Below, one piece after another: positions 1 through 4,907 of a DNA stretch of 7,101 nt. The notes beneath the pieces are model-generated. The model worked only from the letters and a program-made list of their open reading frames with translations, had not been told where the DNA came from and made no database searches. Both the position numbers and the translations under genes were made by a program. Positions within the stretch are counted from its first letter, which is position 1. Each line of letters begins with the position of its first letter. Origin of the DNA: Peptococcaceae bacterium (GTDB taxonomy: Bacteria; Bacillota; Desulfitobacteriia; Desulfitobacteriales; Desulfitobacteriaceae); contig JAITOS010000165.1 of the NCBI GenBank assembly GCA_031289815.1, positions 1-7,101 on the forward strand, given 5' to 3'.

Positions 1-2
1 TG

Positions 3-887
3 GAAGCGCGCCGCAGCTCGCTGTCCCGTCTCGTTCAGGATCTGCGAACCCATTTGGACCGGAAGCTGGCGAACTATGAAGATACCTTGAGCAACGCCCG
101 TCTTGCCCTGACGCATCAAAAGCGGGGAGAGCTGCTCATCGCCAATCTCTACCGCTTAACGCCCGGTTTGAAAGAGATCACGGTCGAGGATCTATATGAA
201 GAATCAATGCCGCTTATGACCATCCCTCTGGAACCTTTACTGACCGGTATTGAAAACGCCCAGCGCTTTTTCCGTCTCTACAATAAGGCAAAATCCAGCA
301 TTCAAAACCTTACGCCCATGCAAACTGCGGCCAACGAGGAGCTGCGCTACCTCCAATCCCTGCACCTCTCTCTGGAACAAGCCTCCAACGCGGTGGAGCT
401 GGAGGAAATCCATCAGGAACTCATGGATCAGGGCTATATCGCCACGAAGCATAAGCACGGCGGCAAGGGCAAAAAAGCCGCCGCCCCGGAACCCTCGAAA
501 CCGCGCTGCTTTACTTCCAGTCAGGGACGCCCGGTCTTTGTCGGCAAAAATAATCAGCAAAACGAACGGCTGACCCTCAAACAAGGCCAGCCGCGGGATC
601 TTTGGCTGCACGTCAAAAATACCCCCGGCTCGCACGTTCTCGTCCCGCTGCACGACGGTGAAGAATTTCCGGACGACCAAACCCTTGAAGAAGCCGCCGC
701 TTTGGCGATCTTTTTCAGTCAGGCCCGCGGCTCCACGCTGGTCGCGGTCGATTATACCCACGTCAAGCAGTTGAAGAAGCCCAAGGGCGCCAAGCCGGGG
801 ATGGTCATTTATGAACAAAACTGGACCCTTTATCTGACGCCGTCACCGGAAACGCTACAAGCCTTGTTTCAGACGGAACAAGGCTGA
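3..887 (+). CDS. rqcH: Rqc2/NFACT homolog RqcH, C-terminal part (5' end outside window)
   Basis: RqcH binds 50S subunits carrying a stalled peptidyl-tRNA and directs alanine tailing, which marks the nascent chain for degradation (family knowledge). The reading frame is open from the first full codon at position 3 to the TGA at 885-887, giving 294 visible residues. The TTG at 54 is an internal leucine, not a start, because sequence before it is coding and collinear with the family. Visible residues 1-145 are the end of the NFACT-N region and the helical coiled-coil arms, including the family-typical ENAQRFFRLYNKAK segment. A basic linker (HKHGGKGKK) at about 149-158 leads into the NFACT-R/DUF814 domain at about 167-279, recognised by DLWLHVKNTPGSHV and KKPKGAKPGMVIY. 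Family members are about 550-590 residues, so roughly half is missing. The catalytic-surface Asp-Arg motif of NFACT-N lies outside. The gene converges on tsaD and overlaps it by 19 bp. The family call is secure; activity cannot be judged without the N-terminus. Confidence 0.95.
   Translation, partial: EARRSSLSRLVQDLRTHLDRKLANYEDTLSNARLALTHQKRGELLIANLYRLTPGLKEITVEDLYEESMPLMTIPLEPLLTGIENAQRFFRLYNKAKSSIQNLTPMQTAANEELRYLQSLHLSLEQASNAVELEEIHQELMDQGYIATKHKHGGKGKKAAAPEPSKPRCFTSSQGRPVFVGKNNQQNERLTLKQGQPRDLWLHVKNTPGSHVLVPLHDGEEFPDDQTLEEAAALAIFFSQARGSTLVAVDYTHVKQLKKPKGAKPGMVIYEQNWTLYLTPSPETLQALFQTEQG
860..885. terminator. Hairpin across both convergent stop codons; possible terminator without U-tract
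   Basis: The plus strand reads A GCCTTGTTTC AGAC GGAACAAGGC T. Positions 860-870 pair with 875-885 as an 11-bp stem with one T-G wobble (869/876) around the 4-base loop AGAC. The tsaD stop codon (871-869) starts in the loop and ends in the stem, and the rqcH stop (885-887) starts at the foot of the stem. The two genes end here head-on, the usual place for a bidirectional terminator. Neither side has a real T-run, however: TGACTTAAAA follows on plus and TTGTAGCGTTT on minus. The wobble pair becomes an A-C mismatch in the minus transcript, so the hairpin is stronger in rqcH mRNA. The hairpin is seen directly; its function as a terminator or mRNA 3'-end stabiliser is inferred. Confidence 0.45.
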
Positions 888-1909
888 CTTAAAACCAGCC
901 CCGGCACGGCATTCAGCGTCCAAGGGGCAAAATCACCGGCCAAATAATGATAATACCCGGCGACGGCGATCATGGCGGCGTTATCCGTACAAAGCGCCGG
1001 TTCCGGACAGACGAATTCCACCCCCAGCGCCGCCATCGCCCGCGCCAGCTGGCTTCTCAGCGCCTGATTAGCCGCTACCCCGCCCGCGAGTAGCAAGGTC
1101 TGCGCCTGCGTGCGCTTTAAGGCCAGGACGCTCTTGCGCACTAAGACATCTATGACAGCTTGCTGAAAAGAAGCCGCCAAATCCGGCGTATTGAGCGATT
1201 CTCCTTTCATGGCCGCCGTATTGCAGGTATTTAACACAGCGGATTTCAAGCCGCTGAAGCTGAAATCCAGACTGCCCGCTTCCAACATCGCCCGGGGAAA
1301 GGCAAACGCGGTATCCTTGCCCGTCAGGGCCGCCTTTTCAATGCCCGGTCCTCCCGGATAGCCCAGCCCCAGCGTCCGAGAGATTTTATCAAACGCTTCC
1401 CCGGCCGCGTCGTCCCGCGTTCTGCCCAAAATGTGATACCGGCCGTGGGCTTCAAACAGCAACAGATGGGTATGGCCGCCGGAAACCAGCAAGGCCAAAA
1501 AAGGAAATGCCACATCCGACCGACGCAAAAAATTGGCATAGATATGCCCCTCCAGATGATGAACCCCGATCAGCGGTACTTTAGCGGCATAGGCGATCGC
1601 TTTGGCCCCGGCCACGCCCACCAGCAGCGAACCCACTAAACCGGGTCCGTAAGTCACCGCGACCGCCGATAGCTGCGGAAAACTCAGACGGGCCCGGCGC
1701 ATGGCTTCCTCCACCACCGGCGCAAAATGCACGGCGTGTTCTCTGGAGGCGATTTCCGGTACCACGCCGCCATATCGTTGGTGCGTATCGATCTGCGAAG
1801 CAATCACCTGGCTCAGCAATTCCGTTCCATTCTTGAGAACCGCCGCCGCCGTCTCGTCGCAACTGGTTTCAATGCCTAAGATATAGCGATCTTTTTTTTC
1901 TTCAGCCAA
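869..1909 (-). CDS. tsaD: tRNA N6-adenosine threonylcarbamoyltransferase TsaD
   Basis: TsaD transfers the threonylcarbamoyl group from threonylcarbamoyl-AMP to A37 of ANN-decoding tRNAs, working with TsaB and TsaE in the cytoplasm (family knowledge). Using the TTG start it has 346 residues, close to the usual 335-350. Visible ASKHA/Kae1 features are ILGIETSCDE near residues 10-19, GPGLVGSLLVG at 88-98, the metal-binding HLEGH at 118-122 (His118 and His122), LLVSGGHTH at 140-148, FSFSGLKS at 216-223, LLLAGGVAANQALR at 272-285 and CTDNAAM at 307-313, with Asp309 as the third metal ligand. All expected active-site elements are present. Two starts are possible: GTG at 1921, overlapping the rimI TGA as GTGA, and TTG at 1909. 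TTG is preferred because GAGGTGA at 1924-1918 lies exactly 8 nt before it, whereas only a weak TAGG precedes GTG. It is the last gene of the minus-strand cluster, and its 3' end overlaps rqcH by 19 bp. Confidence 0.96.
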   Translation of the reverse strand: MAEEKKDRYILGIETSCDETAAAVLKNGTELLSQVIASQIDTHQRYGGVVPEIASREHAVHFAPVVEEAMRRARLSFPQLSAVAVTYGPGLVGSLLVGVAGAKAIAYAAKVPLIGVHHLEGHIYANFLRRSDVAFPFLALLVSGGHTHLLLFEAHGRYHILGRTRDDAAGEAFDKISRTLGLGYPGGPGIEKAALTGKDTAFAFPRAMLEAGSLDFSFSGLKSAVLNTCNTAAMKGESLNTPDLAASFQQAVIDVLVRKSVLALKRTQAQTLLLAGGVAANQALRSQLARAMAALGVEFVCPEPALCTDNAAMIAVAGYYHYLAGDFAPWTLNAVPGLVLSQPCSV

Positions 1910-1917
1910 GGCTCTCT

Positions 1918-1924
1918 TCACCTC
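1918..1924 (-). promoter_or_regulatory. Ribosome binding site for tsaD, overlapping the rimI stop
   Basis: The minus strand reads GAGGTGA, a 7-base match to the anti-Shine-Dalgarno sequence, followed by AGAGAGCC (8 nt) and TTG at 1909. The TGA of rimI forms the end of the motif. This placement argues for TTG as the tsaD start and for coupling of tsaD translation to termination on rimI. The alternative GTG start at 1921 falls inside the motif itself. Confidence 0.6.
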
Positions 1925-2454
1925 AAATGGCCTAATAATAAGGCGTCTTTCTTGCAGGCAACGCTCTGATCATCTAACTCCGCCCACATGATCAGGGCGT
2001 TTTCCTGCGTATCTGAATAATAGGCTTTTCTGAGGCCGGCCTCCAGAAAACCCAACTGCTCATATATCCTCAGCGCGGCTTGATTGGATACCCGGACTTC
2101 CAGCGTCATACGATCCATCCCCTGCGCGCACAGTTCTTCCATCACCGTCAGCATCAGATATTTTCCCCAGCCCCGGCCCCGATGAGCTTCCGCTACGGCC
2201 ACATTGGTAATATGGCCTTCATCCAAAATAAACCACAGCCCCATATAGCCTATGATTTCCTTTTCATACCCTAAAACATAATAACGGGCATATTCGTTCT
2301 CCCGCAGTTCCGTTTTAAAGGATTGACGCGACCACGGCGTCGCATACGCTTGTTCCTCGATCTTCATGACATATTTCAAATCCCGTTCCCGCATCCTGCG
2401 CACCGTTCCCCGGCGCAAGAGAACGCTTCCCTCATATCCGGCTTCGCTCATCAT
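1918..2454 (-). CDS. rimI: Ribosomal-protein S18 alanine N-acetyltransferase RimI (GNAT family)
   Basis: RimI is a GNAT enzyme that transfers acetyl from acetyl-CoA to the N-terminal alanine of ribosomal protein S18; homologs may acetylate other N-termini (family knowledge). The product has 178 residues. GNAT features are the first strand and helix at about 18-35, HITNVAVAEAHRGRGWG at 81-97 with the acetyl-CoA pyrophosphate loop R92-x-x-G95-x-G97, and the family-typical EVRVSNQAALRIYEQLGF at 119-136, whose Tyr131 sits where the catalytic tyrosine is expected. The annotated ATG at 2454 overlaps the tsaB stop as ATGA, with only a weak TGAGAAA upstream. Most RimI proteins begin near TVRRM, so the first 17 residues are an extension; a GTG at codon 18 (2403-2401) is an alternative start without a strong ribosome binding site. 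RimI-type acetyltransferases between tsaB and tsaD are common. S18 as substrate is inferred from family and context. Confidence 0.9.
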   Translation of the reverse strand: MMSEAGYEGSVLLRRGTVRRMRERDLKYVMKIEEQAYATPWSRQSFKTELRENEYARYYVLGYEKEIIGYMGLWFILDEGHITNVAVAEAHRGRGWGKYLMLTVMEELCAQGMDRMTLEVRVSNQAALRIYEQLGFLEAGLRKAYYSDTQENALIMWAELDDQSVACKKDALLLGHLR

Positions 2455-3170
2455 GGAATATTTCTCAGCCCTTCTTGTTTTTTCACCCAGTTGACTTCCG
2501 CCTCAGAGCGGCGGATATAGAAGGGCGTAACCGCCGCCGCTCCCCCGGACTGCCGCCATTGCCGCCAAACCTCCCGCACCGCGTAAGCGCCTCGCGGCAA
2601 GCGAATAAAATCCGGCGGGATCAGCGCCTTGCTCCCCAAGAACGAGCGGATAGCCTCTTCCGCTTTCGCCACAGCGTCTCCTACCAACCAAACAGGGTCC
2701 CGTCCGGCGTTCAGCTCCGCCAACAGCTCTTGCGGCTGAATCGCCCGCGCCGGAACGAAGCATTCCGGGCCTTGTCCCGCCTCATTCCAACGATAGCTCG
2801 CTGAATACCATTCATTTTTACGCGCGTCCAAAATCACCACGACCTCCTCCGGGCGTTTACAGGCCGCCCAGGCCAAGGCGTCCAGGGATAAAACGCCGAC
2901 CAGCGGGATCTTCAAAACCTGAGCCAAGCCTTGCGCCGTAGCCAGTCCGATTCTGATCCCGGTAAAGGAGCCGGGACCGCGGATCACCCCGATAAAGTCC
3001 AATACGGACAATTCCCAACCGGCGGCGGACAACAAGTGATCGAGCATGGGTACCAGCCGTTCGGAGTGGGTTTTATCGATATGTAAAAAGCTTTCCCCCA
3101 CTAAACTTCCGTCTTCTGAAAGCGCCAAAGCCGTCACCTTAGTGGTCGTGTCAATGGTGAGAAATTTCAT
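2451..3170 (-). CDS. tsaB: tRNA threonylcarbamoyladenosine biosynthesis protein TsaB
   Basis: TsaB is the non-catalytic paralogue of TsaD; it dimerises with TsaD and is needed for t6A formation (family knowledge). From ATG 3170 it has 239 residues, within the usual 220-240. Seen are MKFLTIDTTT at the N-terminus, HSERLVPMLDHLL at about 35-47, and the hallmark RGPGSFTGIRIGLATAQGLA at 64-83, followed by the LVGVLSLDALA segment. The TsaD-type HxxxH metal site is absent, as expected for TsaB. ATG 3170 is chosen because it overlaps the tsaE stop as ATGA, matches the family N-terminus and has GGGGAGGGG (3181-3173) just before it. The longer TTG reading from 3203 adds 11 residues without family support. 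The C-terminal part (about residues 110-239) is variable in the family and shows no further motif. The stop overlaps the rimI ATG, so tsaE, tsaB and rimI are likely translated in a coupled way. Confidence 0.95.
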   Translation of the reverse strand: MKFLTIDTTTKVTALALSEDGSLVGESFLHIDKTHSERLVPMLDHLLSAAGWELSVLDFIGVIRGPGSFTGIRIGLATAQGLAQVLKIPLVGVLSLDALAWAACKRPEEVVVILDARKNEWYSASYRWNEAGQGPECFVPARAIQPQELLAELNAGRDPVWLVGDAVAKAEEAIRSFLGSKALIPPDFIRLPRGAYAVREVWRQWRQSGGAAAVTPFYIRRSEAEVNWVKKQEGLRNIP

Positions 3171-3646
3171 TGCCCCTCCCCCTGCCGCCAACGGCAAAGC
3201 CAATCCCCCGCCGTCGCTTTAAAGATCAGGCGGCGCGGCTGCTCGCCATTGCCCTCAATCGCTAATTCCAGCCGGTCGTCCGTTAAAAGCGGCAACGCGA
3301 TTTGCGGCCATTCGATGAGGGTGATCGTATCCTCTTGGAGAATATCCGCCGCCCCGGCCTGTTCGGCCTCCTCCGTGCTGTTCAGACGGTACAGATCCAT
3401 ATGGATCAAGCGGGCGGCGTCCCTCTTCGGCGTTGGCAAGAGGTATTCATGAATGATGGTAAACGTCGGACTGGTGATCGGTTCCCTGATCGCCAAACCG
3501 GCGCCAACTCCCTGGGCAAAAGCAGTCTTCCCCGCTCCCAGGCTTCCGTACAGGCAAACGACGTCCCCACCGGCCAGAATAGCGGCCAGTTTCTGCCCCC
3601 ACTGAAAGGTTTCCTCCGGGGACCGGCTTTGCAAGGTTAATTCCAC
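3167..3646 (-). CDS. tsaE: tRNA threonylcarbamoyladenosine biosynthesis ATPase TsaE
   Basis: TsaE is a small P-loop ATPase that binds the TsaB-TsaD complex and resets it between rounds of t6A synthesis (family knowledge). It has 159 residues, typical for the family. Visible motifs are SPEET near 9-13, Walker A GSLGAGKT at 34-41, the family-specific SPTF at 59-62, the Walker B-like HMDLYRL at 82-88 with Asp84, and IEWP at 111-114. The start is GTG at 3646, preceded by GGGGGAAGAA at 3660-3651, a usable though not ideal ribosome binding site; no in-frame ATG fits the family N-terminus better. The stop overlaps the tsaB ATG by ATGA. Upstream, 20 bp separate it from the amidohydrolase stop, so it is probably on the same transcript. 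Confidence 0.96.
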   Translation of the reverse strand: MELTLQSRSPEETFQWGQKLAAILAGGDVVCLYGSLGAGKTAFAQGVGAGLAIREPITSPTFTIIHEYLLPTPKRDAARLIHMDLYRLNSTEEAEQAGAADILQEDTITLIEWPQIALPLLTDDRLELAIEGNGEQPRRLIFKATAGDWLCRWRQGEGQ

Positions 3647-3666
3647 CGCGTTCTTCCCCCATCCGT

Positions 3667-4866
3667 TTATTCCGGGCTGACGATTTTCCCGTCAATAAAT
3701 ACCGCTAAGGGACGCGCGGTCAAAATAAACGGATGTTCACTCCAGACGACCAAATCCGCGTCCTTTCCTATTGCTAATGACCCGATCCGGTCGCTGACGC
3801 CCAAAATTTCCGCCGCCGAGATCGTAATCGCCTTTAAGGCTTCCTCCTCCGGCATTCCCGCCTTAGCCGCCAAAGCCGCGCAGAGCGGCAGCTGTTCTAA
3901 AGGAATCACCGGATGATCCGTCATGATCGCCACTTTTACGCCATGCTCCACTAAAATCCCCGGCGTCTTAAAGGTTTTATCCTTCAATTCCACCTTCGCC
4001 CGGTTAGTGAAGGAAGGGCCGATCACCGCCGGATACCCGGCCGCCGCTAATTCTTCGGCAATCTTATGGCCTTCCGTGCAGTGCTCAATCACCAAATCCA
4101 CCTCGAATTCCCTGGCAATCCGGATCGCCGTCATGATGTCGTCCGTGCGGTGCGCGTGGGCGCGCAAGGGAATTTCTTTCTCCAGCACCCTGACGAGGGC
4201 TTCCAGCCCTAAATCCCGCTCCGGCAATTTATCCTGATCGTCCAGACCCTGTTCCATCTTTTCCCGGTAGGTGTTGGCGTCTACCAGCGCCTGACGCAGT
4301 AAAGCCGCGGTTCCCATCCGCGTCATCGGCATCTTTTTTTGTTCGCCGTACACCGCTTTAGGATTTTCTCCCAAAGCCACCTTCAATCCGGCCGGTTCCC
4401 TGACGACCATCTTGTCCACGACCTTGCCGCAGGTCTTCAAGACCACGCCGGTCCCCCCGATGACATTGCCGCTGCCGGGGCCGGTGAACACCGCCGTAAT
4501 CCCTCCCAGACGCGCGTCCCGCAAACCCTCGTCTTCCGGATGAATGCCGTCGAGCGCCCGCATCTCCGGCGTCACCGGGTCGGTCATCTCATTGACGTCG
4601 TCCCCTTCGTTACGGAAGATTTCCTCTTCCAAACCCACATGGCAATGCGCGTCAATAAACCCCGGCAAAACCAGACAGCCTTGCGCTTCCAGCACTTCGG
4701 CGTCTCCCGGAACCGATATTTCCGGTCCGATGGCGCTGATCTTGCCGTCCTCGATCAGAAGGCTTCCCTGATATTCCTCTCCCGCCATCGTTTTGATCCG
4801 GCCCTGACGAATCACGATCTTATTCGCTTTCTTCAGCCTGGATACATCCCATTCTTTCATGCTCAT
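3667..4866 (-). CDS. Metal-dependent amidohydrolase of unknown substrate (imidazolonepropionase-like group)
   Basis: This is a cytosolic amidohydrolase-superfamily enzyme, about 399 residues from ATG 4866, with no signal peptide or membrane segment. An N-terminal beta-sandwich half (about 18-65) carries LLIEDGKISAIGP. GFIDAHCH at 69-76 gives the first metal pair His74 and His76. RAHAHR at 235-240 gives His237/His239, IEHCTEG at 260-266 gives His262, and MTDHP at 315-319 gives Asp317, in the order expected for a TIM-barrel metal site. GSLAIGKDADLVVW at 362-375 is the C-terminal return to the beta-sandwich. The glycine-rich TGPGSGNVIGGTG at about 128-140 is typical of a subgroup related to imidazolonepropionase (COG1228), but no hut genes are nearby. 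Metal assignments are inferred by position. The start is ATG 4866 because GGGAGGG (4880-4874) lies 7 nt upstream; TTG 4884 is a longer alternative. It lies 41 bp after tex and 20 bp before tsaE. Dihydroorotase or imidazolonepropionase activity is not supported. Confidence 0.85.
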   Translation of the reverse strand: MSMKEWDVSRLKKANKIVIRQGRIKTMAGEEYQGSLLIEDGKISAIGPEISVPGDAEVLEAQGCLVLPGFIDAHCHVGLEEEIFRNEGDDVNEMTDPVTPEMRALDGIHPEDEGLRDARLGGITAVFTGPGSGNVIGGTGVVLKTCGKVVDKMVVREPAGLKVALGENPKAVYGEQKKMPMTRMGTAALLRQALVDANTYREKMEQGLDDQDKLPERDLGLEALVRVLEKEIPLRAHAHRTDDIMTAIRIAREFEVDLVIEHCTEGHKIAEELAAAGYPAVIGPSFTNRAKVELKDKTFKTPGILVEHGVKVAIMTDHPVIPLEQLPLCAALAAKAGMPEEEALKAITISAAEILGVSDRIGSLAIGKDADLVVWSEHPFILTARPLAVFIDGKIVSPE

Positions 4867-4873
4867 TTTCCGG

Positions 4874-4880
4874 CCCTCCC
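4874..4880 (-). promoter_or_regulatory. Ribosome binding site for the amidohydrolase
   Basis: The minus strand reads GGGAGGG followed by CCGGAAA (7 nt) and ATG at 4866. This decides the start against TTG 4884, which lies upstream of the motif, and against the second ATG at 4860 (spacing 13 nt). The 41-bp gap after tex that contains it shows no hairpin with a T-run, so I see no terminator between the two genes. Confidence 0.7.
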
Positions 4881-4907
4881 TCAAATCGCCAAAGCTAACA
4901 CTCGTTT

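Noticed and set aside
237..818. Minus-strand open frame of 193 codons inside rqcH
   Set aside because: It lies wholly antisense to a well-recognised NFACT-R coding region, and its composition (runs of G, R, F) is that of a shadow frame; no family motif is seen.
867..877. CCGTCTGAA on the minus strand, resembling the core of the Neisseria DNA uptake sequence, which also often sits in terminator hairpins
   Set aside because: It is a single partial match (T instead of G before the core), and gene order and ribosome binding sites point to Bacillota; I saw no repeat of it elsewhere in the window, so it is coincidence.
3150..3155. TTGACA on the minus strand near the tsaB start, a possible -35 box
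   Set aside because: No -10-like sequence follows at 16-18 nt, and the bases encode the conserved TIDTT of TsaB.
3171..3203. Longer tsaB reading from TTG 3203
   Set aside because: The extra MALPLAAGGGA is not family-like, it would overlap tsaE by 37 bp, and ATG 3170 has a strong ribosome binding site and the usual MKFLTIDTTT start.
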